Assembly (NCBI GenBank): GCA_900546575.1
Contig: URDM01000060.1
Coordinates: forward strand, 1 to 18,860
Source: an uncultured Prevotella sp.
GTDB taxonomy: Bacteria > Bacteroidota > Bacteroidia > Bacteroidales > Bacteroidaceae
DNA: 18,860 bases
Reading direction: 5' to 3'
The notes below the pieces were generated by a model. It ran no database searches and was not told the DNA's origin. It worked only from the letters and a program-made list of their open reading frames with translations. The position numbers were made by a program, and so were the translations under genes. Positions 1 through 6,931 of the stretch are shown piece by piece; positions within the stretch are counted from its first letter, which is position 1; each line of letters opens with the position of its first letter.

Positions 1-405
1 ATCGATACCTTGGGCGATCGCTTGCCAAAGAACAAGCAGGCTGTCATCGTTTCCTATATGAAGAAACTCGTGGACAACCGTCAGAGCAAGGCGCAGGTGA
101 ACCGCATCCTCGACCAGTATGCCCAATTTGTAGAGAAGGATCTTTCTCTTCCATCTACACTTCTGAAGATGGGTCCGATGCTCGGTTTGATGGGTACCTT
201 GATTCCGATGGGTCCTGCCCTGGTAGGTCTTTCTACCGGCGATATTGCTTCGATGGCTTACAATATGCAGGTGGCTTTCGCTACCACCGTAGTGGGATTG
301 TTTTCTGCAGCCATCGGTTTTGTAACCAAGCAGACCAAGAACCGCTGGTACACTGAGGATATGAGCAACCTTGAGTTTATGGCAGACCTTGTAAGTGAAG
401 AGTGA
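1..405 (+). CDS. MotA/TolQ/ExbB-family proton channel protein (5' truncated)
   Basis: The reading frame is open from the first base, so the gene begins upstream and the TTG at position 10 is not a real start. About 134 C-terminal residues are present. They contain a Gly/Met/Pro-rich membrane segment (GPMLGLMGTLIPMGPAL) and a second one (MQVAFATTVVGLFSAAIGFV), the arrangement of the last two transmembrane helices of MotA/TolQ/ExbB proteins. Members of this family conduct protons across the inner membrane to energise envelope machines such as TonB. A DUF2149 gene follows after 35 bp. This pairing is the one I recall at the end of hmu-type haem operons in Bacteroidales, so a role in energising tetrapyrrole or metal handling is inferred. 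The last codons and the stop fall inside a short GAAGAGTGAA-type repeat (394-424). Family confident; substrate not shown. Confidence 0.86.
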   Translation: MDTLGDRLPKNKQAVIVSYMKKLVDNRQSKAQVNRILDQYAQFVEKDLSLPSTLLKMGPMLGLMGTLIPMGPALVGLSTGDIASMAYNMQVAFATTVVGLFSAAIGFVTKQTKNRWYTEDMSNLEFMADLVSEE

Positions 406-440
406 AAAATGAAGAGTGAAGAATTCAATAGTAATAACTT

Positions 441-785
441 ATGAGACAAAGACGTAGAAGTCGTCTCTCGCATGATGGCGAGGATGATGATCCGATGAGC
501 GTTGTGAGCAACCTCTTTGATGTGGCGATGGTGTTTGCCTTAGCCTTGATGGTGGCACTTGTTTCGCGCTATAATATGACTGAAATGTTCAGTAAGGACG
601 ATTTCACGATGGTAAAGAATCCGGGCAAGGAGAATATGGAAATCATTACCAAGGATGGTCAGAAAATCAATCGCTATACACCCTCAGAAGACCAAAGCAA
701 GAAGTCGGGCAATAAGGGTAAGAAGGTTGGCATAGCTTACCAGCTTGAGAATGGTGAAATAATTTATGTTCCGGAAGATAAATAA
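441..785 (+). CDS. DUF2149 family small membrane protein (HmuV-like)
   Basis: This is a 114-residue protein. After a basic, Arg-rich start (residues 1-15), an acidic DGEDDDP stretch leads into one hydrophobic segment at about residues 22-44 (SNLFDVAMVFALALMVALVS). The remainder is hydrophilic and Lys-rich, ending in a small beta-rich segment (YQLENGEIIYVPED). The motif DPMSVVSNLFDVAMVF is what I recognise as the DUF2149 signature, which resembles ExbD/TolR-type partners with one membrane span. It lies 35 bp after the ExbB-like gene on the same strand, so the two are very likely co-transcribed and may form a complex. By analogy with hmu loci it may belong to a haem or porphyrin uptake operon; that is inference. 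There is no signal peptide and no Shine-Dalgarno sequence, as expected in this phylum. Confidence 0.8.
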   Translation: MRQRRRSRLSHDGEDDDPMSVVSNLFDVAMVFALALMVALVSRYNMTEMFSKDDFTMVKNPGKENMEIITKDGQKINRYTPSEDQSKKSGNKGKKVGIAYQLENGEIIYVPEDK

Positions 786-808
786 ATTACTGAACTTCTG
801 CAATTTCA

Positions 809-929
809 GGAGTCCTTTTCAAAAGGACTCCATTTGCCTCTAAAAAGGACTCCATTTGCCACTCAAAAGGACTCCTTTTGGAGTGCAAAAGGACTACATT
901 TGGAATGCAAAAGGACTACATTTCTGACC
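809..929 (+). repeat. Palindrome plus five tandem 22-bp repeats
   Basis: A perfect inverted repeat with 11-bp arms and a one-base centre (GGAGTCCTTTT, C, AAAAGGACTCC) occupies 809-831. Its right half is the beginning of five head-to-tail 22-bp units at 820-841, 842-863, 864-885, 886-907 and 908-929. All units share the core AAAAGGACT followed by CC or AC and then an ATTT- or TTTT-type stretch. The third unit contains a small hairpin, ACTCC-TTTT-GGAGT (871-884). The array lies in the 383-bp gap between the DUF2149 and lipoprotein genes and has no convincing coding potential. Its function is unknown. Confidence 0.85.
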
Positions 930-966
930 CCTCCGAATTTAGGAGTGATAATGTCAACTGAGCATT

Positions 967-1126
967 GGCAAGTTCATAGAATTCAGAAGTTAAAGAAGTT
1001 AGCGCTCCCTACAGTCGCTAGAATTTATAGCCATTACTCTTTTTGCTGAATATTCAGCTATAAGACATACGGCTTTAAATTCTATAACTTCTTTAAATTC
1101 TATAACTTCTGAACTTGCGAAAGTTC
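967..1126. repeat. Nested inverted repeats with a duplicated 18-mer, upstream of the lipoprotein gene
   Basis: Several complementary segments occupy this stretch. CAAGTTC (969-975) matches GAACTTG (1111-1117); CAGAAGTT (984-991) matches AACTTCTG (1104-1111); AAAGAAGTTA (992-1001) matches TAACTTCTTT (1085-1094). Inside lie TAGCG/CGCTA (1000-1004 and 1016-1020) and a perfect 14-bp palindrome GCTGAATATTCAGC (1045-1058). An 18-mer, TTTAAATTCTATAACTTC, is duplicated exactly at 1074-1091 and 1092-1109. At 1111-1126 GAACTT and AAGTTC flank a GCGA loop of the GNRA type. The rest of the 786-1168 gap holds no gene I can support. It could be a folded leader or a decayed miniature mobile element. Confidence 0.65.
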
Positions 1127-1168
1127 AATAAATTATATTTTAATCAAAAAAAATAAGAACGAAGAAAA

Positions 1169-1636
1169 ATGAAAAAGTTTAAGACAATGATGGCCATGAT
1201 GTTGGCTTTGGTTTCTATGTGTGTAGCATTCAGCTCTTGCAGCAGTGATGATGGCAATTCTACTCCTGCAGCAAAGGAGATAGCTGGTACGTATACAGGT
1301 AGTCTGGATATGACCGTACAGGGAAATACTACTACTACCGAAGCGCAGACATTGAAGATAGAGGCAGTTGATGATGCTACGGTTAAGGTTACTTTGCCTG
1401 AATGTGGCAGTGGGCATATGGCTATTCCTGCTTTGGAGGTTCCTGCTGTTAAGGTAACAGGTTCTGACGGAGCATACGCATTTGCACAAGAGAGTTATAG
1501 CATCAATATCAACGGAAAAGCATATACTGGCGCTTTGCAGGGTACATTCAAGGACAATACGCTGACTGTGAACTATACTGTGAAGCCAGGCGCTATGCCG
1601 ATGTCGATAATCTTTAAGTTTGTTTCTAATAGATAA
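1169..1636 (+). CDS. Calycin-like domain lipoprotein
   Basis: This is a 155-residue secreted lipoprotein. Residues 1-24 form a lipoprotein signal peptide with a lipobox at FSSC (Cys24), followed by Ser/Asp residues (SSDDGNS) as is common for surface-exposed Bacteroidetes lipoproteins. The mature part begins with IAGTYTGSLDM and ends with a strand-rich pattern (GALQGTFKDNTLTVNYTV). This alternation of short beta strands and polar turns matches the calycin-like beta-barrel lipoproteins of Bacteroidales, which I recognise by pattern only. It lies 81 bp before a TonB-dependent receptor gene on the same strand, so a role as a surface ligand-binding partner of that receptor is plausible. The start is fixed by the signal peptide. 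The ligand is unknown; a haem- or metal-complex-related one is inferred from the locus. Confidence 0.75.
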   Translation: MKKFKTMMAMMLALVSMCVAFSSCSSDDGNSTPAAKEIAGTYTGSLDMTVQGNTTTTEAQTLKIEAVDDATVKVTLPECGSGHMAIPALEVPAVKVTGSDGAYAFAQESYSININGKAYTGALQGTFKDNTLTVNYTVKPGAMPMSIIFKFVSNR

Positions 1637-1642
1637 AGCAAC

Positions 1643-1686
1643 TTAATATAACTACTTTCGCTTGCGAAATTTAAATATAGTTATTG
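1643..1686 (+). other. Imperfect inverted repeat between lipoprotein and receptor genes
   Basis: The core TTTCGC-TT-GCGAAA is a perfect short stem, and flanking ATAACTA and TAGTTAT segments extend the symmetry. A T-rich stretch follows at 1684-1711. It could act as an intra-operon attenuator or a processing site, or as a weak terminator for the lipoprotein message. No clear TAnnTTTG promoter lies between it and the receptor start at 1718, which favours read-through. Confidence 0.4.
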
Positions 1687-1717
1687 TTTTCGGTGTTAGT
1701 TTTTTTGACATAATCAG

Positions 1718-3892
1718 ATGAAACAAAAGAAATTCGCACTATTCCTGATCCTTTGCGGACTGTGCCTGAATCTGAAAGCCGAAACCCTGGGCGATGTCAA
1801 GGGTAGAGTGCTCGACGATTCGGGCGCACCTCTGGTGGGCGCTACAGTGCTGCTGGAGAATGCCAAGGGAGGAGTAACGACCGATGGTGATGGATATTTC
1901 CGCTTCACATACAGCAAGGAGGGAGCTGTGAGGGTACGGGTGAGTTATGTGGGTTTTCAGACTCAGACCTTCGTATTGAAGAGCGACGACAAGAAGAACG
2001 AACAGTATGTGTTGCGTCTTCAGCCCGATGCCACAGCTCTCGACCAGGTGGTGGTGACAGCCACCCGAACCCCCAAGGCTCTGAAGGATGCGCCAGTGGT
2101 GACACGTCTCATTACAGCCAATGATATAAAGATAGCCGATGCCACCAACATCCAGGACTTGCTAACAGAACAAATACCCGGCTTGGAGTTTAGCTATGCC
2201 ATGACTCAAGAAACATCTTTGAGTATGAATGGGTTTGGCGGTAATGCGGTGCTATTCCTTGTCGACGGCGAACGGCTGGCTGGCGAAACCATGGATAATG
2301 TAGATTACAGCCGGTTGAATCTGGACAATGTGGGGCGTATAGAGATAGTGAAGGGTGCAGCTTCGGCACTCTATGGTGCCAATGCTGTGGCTGGAGTCGT
2401 CAACATTATCTCGCGTGAAAACAGCGAACCTTGGACTGCCAATGTCAACTCTCGCTACAACAACTTTAACAAGGAATGGCGTCATGGCGGAAGCTTCAGC
2501 TTCAATGCGGGCAAATGGAATTCGCAGACTTGCATCCAGCGTACCACTTCGGACGAAGTGCAGCTGACAAGTCCTTTTGATACGGAATCCAATGTTCTGC
2601 ATATATATGGTGGCGAAACATTCAATGCGAAGGAGCGTCTCACCTATAAACTCTCCGACCGCGTGAAGCTGATAGGTCGTGGAGGATATTTCGCCCGCAT
2701 CAGCAATCGCGGCAACTATGACGACCACTACAAGGACTATTCAGCCGGACTGAAGGCGGTGATGAGGCTATCTGATAACGATAACCTGGAGGTTTCGTAT
2801 GGCTTCGACCAATACGACAAAGTGCGCTACGTCAACGATGTGCGCACCCACGACCACGACTACACCAATCGTCAGAACACTCTGCGTGCGCTCTATTCCC
2901 ACGTGTTTGGCAACAACACCCTTACTCTTGGTGCTGATTTTCTCAATGACTATCTCACCACATATCAGTTTGCCGACAACGCTTCGCATAGCCAAAACTC
3001 TTGCGACGCCTTTGCGCAGTTCGATTATAATCCTTTGAAGTGGTTGAACATTGTGGCAAGCCTTCGTCATGACTACTTCTCGGCATCCAGCCAACATGCC
3101 ACAACGGGACGTCTGGCTTTGATGGCAAAGTGGAATGGATTCTCCGTGCGTGCCAATTATGCAGGAGGATTCCGGGCTCCAACCCTCAAGGAGATGTATA
3201 TGAACTTTGATATGGCAGGCATGCAGATGATTTACGGCAATCCGGATTTGAAGCCAGAGAAGAGCAACAACTTCAATCTGGCATTGGAGCATATCGGAAA
3301 AGTAAAGAATGCAGGTTTCTTGACGGGACAGTATAGCTTCACGCTGATGGGCTATTATAATAAGTATGACAAGCGCATCACTACCGGCGATTATGCCGAT
3401 TATACCCCTGGAACGGGTCAGCCTGATGTGGCTTCACGTTATTGCAACGAGGATGGAGTGGAAGTGAGCGGTGCCGACTTCAGCGCACAGTACCGTTCGG
3501 ATATGGGTCTTGGTGTGAAGTTCGACTACAGCTATCTGCATGTAGGAGGCAGAAGCGTAGATTCGCAGTTTTCGCAGCCGCGTCCCCATTCAGCCACTTG
3601 GCGAATAGACTATGACCGTCAGCTCTGCTCGTTCTATCGCATCAATACAGCCCTTTCTGGTCGTTATCTTTCAGAACCGGACACGAAAATCGAGAAGCAT
3701 GACAAGGCTTATCAGTTGTGGAAGTTCACACTTCAGCAGCGTTTCTTTGATGCTGTCAATCTGAATTTTACGGTAGACAACCTTTTCGGATATAAGCCTA
3801 AGGCATATTATTGGAGTTCGGCAATGACTACAGGACGCACATTCTCGGTAGGTCTTTCTGTTGATATCGACCGATTTGTAAGGGTGTTCTAA
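1718..3892 (+). CDS. TonB-dependent outer membrane receptor (FRAP/NPDL type)
   Basis: This 724-residue outer-membrane receptor imports a ligand using TonB energy. It has a signal peptide (residues 1-21), a carboxypeptidase-regulatory-like domain (about 26-105, GRVLDDSGAPLVGATVLLEN), a TonB-box-like region (DQVVVTATR), a plug (about 115-230, including VDGERLAG and YGANAVAGVVNIISRE) and a beta-barrel to the C terminus. FRAP (485-488) and NPDL (508-511) correspond to the FRAP/NPNL box of haem receptors. The histidine usually found between these boxes in HemR/HmuR is absent; the interval instead has Met493, 495, 499, 502 and 504. No SusD-like gene is adjacent, which argues against glycan import. 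With the ExbB-like and DUF2149 genes upstream, haem, another porphyrin or cobalamin is the likely ligand class; this is inference. Confidence 0.9.
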   Translation: MKQKKFALFLILCGLCLNLKAETLGDVKGRVLDDSGAPLVGATVLLENAKGGVTTDGDGYFRFTYSKEGAVRVRVSYVGFQTQTFVLKSDDKKNEQYVLRLQPDATALDQVVVTATRTPKALKDAPVVTRLITANDIKIADATNIQDLLTEQIPGLEFSYAMTQETSLSMNGFGGNAVLFLVDGERLAGETMDNVDYSRLNLDNVGRIEIVKGAASALYGANAVAGVVNIISRENSEPWTANVNSRYNNFNKEWRHGGSFSFNAGKWNSQTCIQRTTSDEVQLTSPFDTESNVLHIYGGETFNAKERLTYKLSDRVKLIGRGGYFARISNRGNYDDHYKDYSAGLKAVMRLSDNDNLEVSYGFDQYDKVRYVNDVRTHDHDYTNRQNTLRALYSHVFGNNTLTLGADFLNDYLTTYQFADNASHSQNSCDAFAQFDYNPLKWLNIVASLRHDYFSASSQHATTGRLALMAKWNGFSVRANYAGGFRAPTLKEMYMNFDMAGMQMIYGNPDLKPEKSNNFNLALEHIGKVKNAGFLTGQYSFTLMGYYNKYDKRITTGDYADYTPGTGQPDVASRYCNEDGVEVSGADFSAQYRSDMGLGVKFDYSYLHVGGRSVDSQFSQPRPHSATWRIDYDRQLCSFYRINTALSGRYLSEPDTKIEKHDKAYQLWKFTLQQRFFDAVNLNFTVDNLFGYKPKAYYWSSAMTTGRTFSVGLSVDIDRFVRVF

Positions 3893-3918
3893 TATTTTGT
3901 AAAAAATACGAAGAAAAA

Positions 3919-3950
3919 TTTGGAGGTTTCGAATTTTATATCTACCTTTG
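3919..3950 (+). promoter_or_regulatory. Bacteroidetes-type promoter for tRNA-Pro
   Basis: The -33 box TTTG (3919-3922) is separated by 20 bp from the -7 box TACCTTTG (3943-3950), matching the TTTG/TAnnTTTG consensus of the phylum's main sigma factor. The tRNA begins 17 bp downstream. Confidence 0.85.
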
Positions 3951-3967
3951 CACTCGCTAAATCGGAA

Positions 3968-4041
3968 CGGGGTGTAGCGCAGTCCGGTAGCGCGCCTGGT
4001 TTGGGACCAGGTGGTCGCAGGTTCGAATCCTGTCGCCCCGA
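3968..4041 (+). tRNA. tRNA-Pro (anticodon TGG)
   Basis: A full cloverleaf can be drawn. The acceptor strands CGGGGTG and CGCCCCG pair with one G-T. The D arm contains AGTCCGGTAG. The anticodon stem CCTGG/CCAGG encloses the loop TTTGGGA, with TGG at 4002-4004. The T stem GCAGG/CCTGT encloses TTCGAAT. The discriminator base is A and CCA is not encoded. The length is 74 nt. It has its own promoter and terminator, so it is a single-gene unit. Confidence 0.97.
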
Positions 4042-4050
4042 CAAAGAAGA

Positions 4051-4084
4051 GAGGTTTTCCAATAAAACGGAAAACCTCTTTTTT
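4051..4084 (+). terminator. Intrinsic terminator of tRNA-Pro
   Basis: A perfect 10-bp stem GAGGTTTTCC/GGAAAACCTC (4051-4060 and 4069-4078) is followed by six T residues (4079-4084), 9 bp after the tRNA. Confidence 0.92.
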
Positions 4085-4138
4085 GTTATATATTGTTGTT
4101 ATTTTGTTGTGAACTACATAAAACCGAATTATTTTGTG

Positions 4139-4146
4139 TAAATTTG
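4139..4146 (+). promoter_or_regulatory. Probable -7 box for the GH84 gene
   Basis: TAAATTTG matches TAnnTTTG. No TTTG is found at the expected -33 distance, so the support is partial. It would give a leader of about 55 nt before the ATG at 4208. Confidence 0.45.
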
Positions 4147-4207
4147 CATACACTTTATTTTACTACGCATCAACCATTGATATTACTAAAACAATAAATA
4201 AACAACA

Positions 4208-6757
4208 ATGATCAGAAACAAAATCTTACTGACCGCACTGCTCGCTGCGGCTTTCGGCGGCGTGCAGGCGCAGGACGACGGCTTCGACCTCAGTTCGCAG
4301 CGTGGCGAGAAACAGGATGTCAACGTTGTACCGGGCAAGAAGCTCGACCATCATGGCATCGTAATCAATCCTACACCGCACAATTTCAGTGTGCAGACCG
4401 ATGTACTTCTCAATCTCGCAAATGGCGTTAACATCGTCGACAAGCAGAAGAAGTTTGCCAACGACCTTGGTTTCCTCAAAGCCAATAAGAAAGGTGTGCG
4501 CCTTACAATCGACTTCGGCAAGAAGCAGGCACAGAAGGCTGGATTGAAGAAGATGGTGTCGGGTGCCTATCTGCTTACAGCCGACAAGAAGGGCATCAAT
4601 ATCGTAGGCTACGACGAGCGCGGTGCATTCTACGGCATACAGACAATGAAGCAGGTGTTGGCTTCGCCCGTACTGAATGGCAATATGCCTTATCTCACTT
4701 GCAACGACTATCCCGACCTGCCATTGCGTGGTGTTGTTGAGGGATTCTACGGCGAACCGTGGTCGCATCAGGTGCGCCTCTCGCTCATCGACTACTACGG
4801 ACGCAACAAGCTCAATGAGTATGTATACGGTCCGAAGGACGACCCTTATCACAGCTCACCCAACTGGCGCCTGCCTTATCCCGACGACCAGGCTCGCAAC
4901 ATACACGAACTCGTTGAGGCTTGCCGACGCAACCGTGTCGACTTCGTTTGGGCTATCCATCCGGGCAAGGACATCAAGTGGAACGAGGAAGACTACAAGA
5001 ACCTCGTCAACAAGTTCAATCATATGTACGACCTTGGTGTGCGTTCGTTTGCCATACACTTTGATGATATCGAGGGCGAAGGAACCGACTCGAACAAACA
5101 GGTAGACCTGCTCAACCGCCTCACCAAGGAGTTTGTGAAGACCAAGGGCGACGTTGCGCCACTCGTGGTTTGTCCTACCGACTACTCACAGTTGTGGGCA
5201 AGCCCCAAGGAGAACGGACAGCTCGCTATCTATGGCAAGCGTCTTGATCCGTCAATCAACGTGTTCTGGACTGGTGCCGTGGTTTGCTCTGACCTCACAA
5301 AGGAGACACTCGATTTCGTTGACTCGCGCATTAAGCGCCCGGCTTACTATTGGTGGAACTTCCCCGTTACAGACTATGCCCGCCATATCATCATGCAGGG
5401 TCCGGTATACGGACTCGAAACCGACCTTACTGCCGAACAGACATGCGGTGTGCTGAGCAATCCGATGGAGCACGGCGAGGCTTCGAAGCTCGCTCTCTAC
5501 GGTGTCGCCGACTATAACTGGAATGTTTCGGCATACAACGCCATTGACAACTGGGAGCGTTCGCTTGTTGACGTGACTCCCGAAGCGCATGATGCTTACC
5601 GCACATTCGCCATACACTCGTGCGACACCGAGACAGGCTATCGCCGCATAGAGTCGTGGGAGACCAAGACTTTCCGTCTCGCCGACTATAACAAGAAGGA
5701 TTACGACAATCTGTATGCTGAGTTCGACCGTGTGGAGAAGGTGCCTGCCATCATGGAGCGCGACTGCAAGAATGCGCTGCTCATGAAGGAACTGCGCCCG
5801 TGGCTGGCTGAGTTTAAGAAGCTCGGCACACGTGGCAAGAACACGCTTACGCTGATGCGCGATTTCAAGGACGGCAAGTATGAGGCTTTCTGGAACGGAT
5901 ATATCAACAACCGCATGTCTACTGCCGACATGGCTGCTTATCAGGCACATAAGTCGGGAACAATGAAGCTGCAGCCGTTCTACGAGAATGGTATGGACGA
6001 TATGGCTATCGAATTCTTCAAGAAGGTGGCTGGCAAGACTCCTGCGTTCTATAAGGGTATGGGTACATACAATTCGCTCAGCACCACACAGAACAAGCTG
6101 ATGCTCGACAACGACTCTACTACATTCTATCATTCGGGTGCAAGCCAGAATACCGGTGACTGGATTGGTCTGGACCTTGGAGCCGTTCGCCCCGTGCGCG
6201 AGGTGCGCATTCTGCAGGGACGCAACTCGGTTGACGATGTCGACTACTTCGACAACGTGATTGTTGAGGCTTCGGCTGACGGAAAGACATGGACACCGCT
6301 CACCGGCGAATTGCAGAAGACATATATCATCAACTGGAAGGGCAATCCCGTAGAAGCTCGTTATGTACGCATGCGCAAGTTGCAGTCGGACAAGAAGAGC
6401 TGGTGTGCAGTTCGTGAGTTTGTAGTAAATCCTGTCAATCCCGAAAATCTTTCATTCAAGGTGGAGTCGGCTGACATGCTCGGTGCTATGAATTGCTTCG
6501 ACGAGAATCCTTGCTCTTCGTTCAAGAGCGAAGGCAGTCTGGCGTTCGGCGTAGAGAAGGGAACAAAGAGCTACACCATGCTCGTCAACCTGCCAAAGGC
6601 TGGTGGAGTAGTGCTCAAGCAGTACAACAAGAAGGGCAAGCTCGTTGCAAGCACACCGGTTGAGGGCAATATGGCTAAGGTGAATGTCGATGCCAACGCA
6701 GTGAAGTGCCAGCTTGAGGGAAGTGTAGAAGTGTTTGAGATTGTCCCTAACAAGTAA
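4208..6757 (+). CDS. Secreted GH84 beta-N-acetylglucosaminidase (O-GlcNAcase/hyaluronidase family) with discoidin-like module
   Basis: This 849-residue enzyme is expected to remove beta-linked N-acetylglucosamine from host or dietary glycoconjugates. It has a signal peptide (residues 1-21), a GH20b-like N-terminal domain (about 50-165), and a GH84 catalytic barrel (about 172-460) opening with LRGVVEGFYGEPWSH. Asp286 and Asp287 in FAIHFDDIEG are the pair used for substrate-assisted catalysis in Bacteroides GH84 enzymes. A helical region follows. An F5/8-type C (CBM32-like) module spans about 630-742 (GDWIGLDLGAVRPVREVRI, YVRMRKLQ). About 100 further C-terminal residues may form another beta-sandwich. 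It is longer than the roughly 740-residue Bacteroides thetaiotaomicron enzyme. It stands alone between a tRNA terminator and a convergent gene, with no SusC/SusD partner. The exact substrate cannot be read from sequence. Confidence 0.93.
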   Translation: MIRNKILLTALLAAAFGGVQAQDDGFDLSSQRGEKQDVNVVPGKKLDHHGIVINPTPHNFSVQTDVLLNLANGVNIVDKQKKFANDLGFLKANKKGVRLTIDFGKKQAQKAGLKKMVSGAYLLTADKKGINIVGYDERGAFYGIQTMKQVLASPVLNGNMPYLTCNDYPDLPLRGVVEGFYGEPWSHQVRLSLIDYYGRNKLNEYVYGPKDDPYHSSPNWRLPYPDDQARNIHELVEACRRNRVDFVWAIHPGKDIKWNEEDYKNLVNKFNHMYDLGVRSFAIHFDDIEGEGTDSNKQVDLLNRLTKEFVKTKGDVAPLVVCPTDYSQLWASPKENGQLAIYGKRLDPSINVFWTGAVVCSDLTKETLDFVDSRIKRPAYYWWNFPVTDYARHIIMQGPVYGLETDLTAEQTCGVLSNPMEHGEASKLALYGVADYNWNVSAYNAIDNWERSLVDVTPEAHDAYRTFAIHSCDTETGYRRIESWETKTFRLADYNKKDYDNLYAEFDRVEKVPAIMERDCKNALLMKELRPWLAEFKKLGTRGKNTLTLMRDFKDGKYEAFWNGYINNRMSTADMAAYQAHKSGTMKLQPFYENGMDDMAIEFFKKVAGKTPAFYKGMGTYNSLSTTQNKLMLDNDSTTFYHSGASQNTGDWIGLDLGAVRPVREVRILQGRNSVDDVDYFDNVIVEASADGKTWTPLTGELQKTYIINWKGNPVEARYVRMRKLQSDKKSWCAVREFVVNPVNPENLSFKVESADMLGAMNCFDENPCSSFKSEGSLAFGVEKGTKSYTMLVNLPKAGGVVLKQYNKKGKLVASTPVEGNMAKVNVDANAVKCQLEGSVEVFEIVPNK

Positions 6758-6851
6758 TCGGGATAATTCAGAATAATAAATCGAGATGATCCAGAAAGGC
6801 AAATTGAAATGATTTATAGCCTTGTATCGGTTCTCTCGAATTATAGACAAT

Positions 6852-6899
6852 AAAAAAACGAGGATGTTCCGTTTGCTTAGGAAATATCCTCGTTTTTTT
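6852..6899. terminator. Bidirectional terminator between the convergent GH84 and pepD genes
   Basis: The arms AAAAAACGAGGAT and ATCCTCGTTTTTTT enclose a partly paired loop. The T run on the plus strand and the matching A run on the left (T on the minus strand) let it end transcription from both sides, fitting the convergent arrangement. Confidence 0.9.
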
Positions 6900-6931
6900 G
6901 TTTTATATAGCCTCAAGTGTTTGCTTGAGCA

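Noticed and set aside
820..929. Repeat array considered as CRISPR
   Set aside because: The 22-bp units are contiguous with no unique spacers, and no cas gene is present.
834..1049. 71-codon frame across the 22-bp repeats
   Set aside because: Its peptide simply reflects the tandem DNA repeat and the AT-rich spacer; no start signal or family.
786..1168. Cobalamin riboswitch upstream of the lipoprotein/TonB receptor genes
   Set aside because: I looked for a B12-box-like conserved core and found none; the visible structure is made of repeats instead.
5252..6133. Minus-strand open frame (293 codons) inside the GH84 gene
   Set aside because: Antisense to catalytic and linker regions of a confident enzyme; no recognisable motifs and no promoter.
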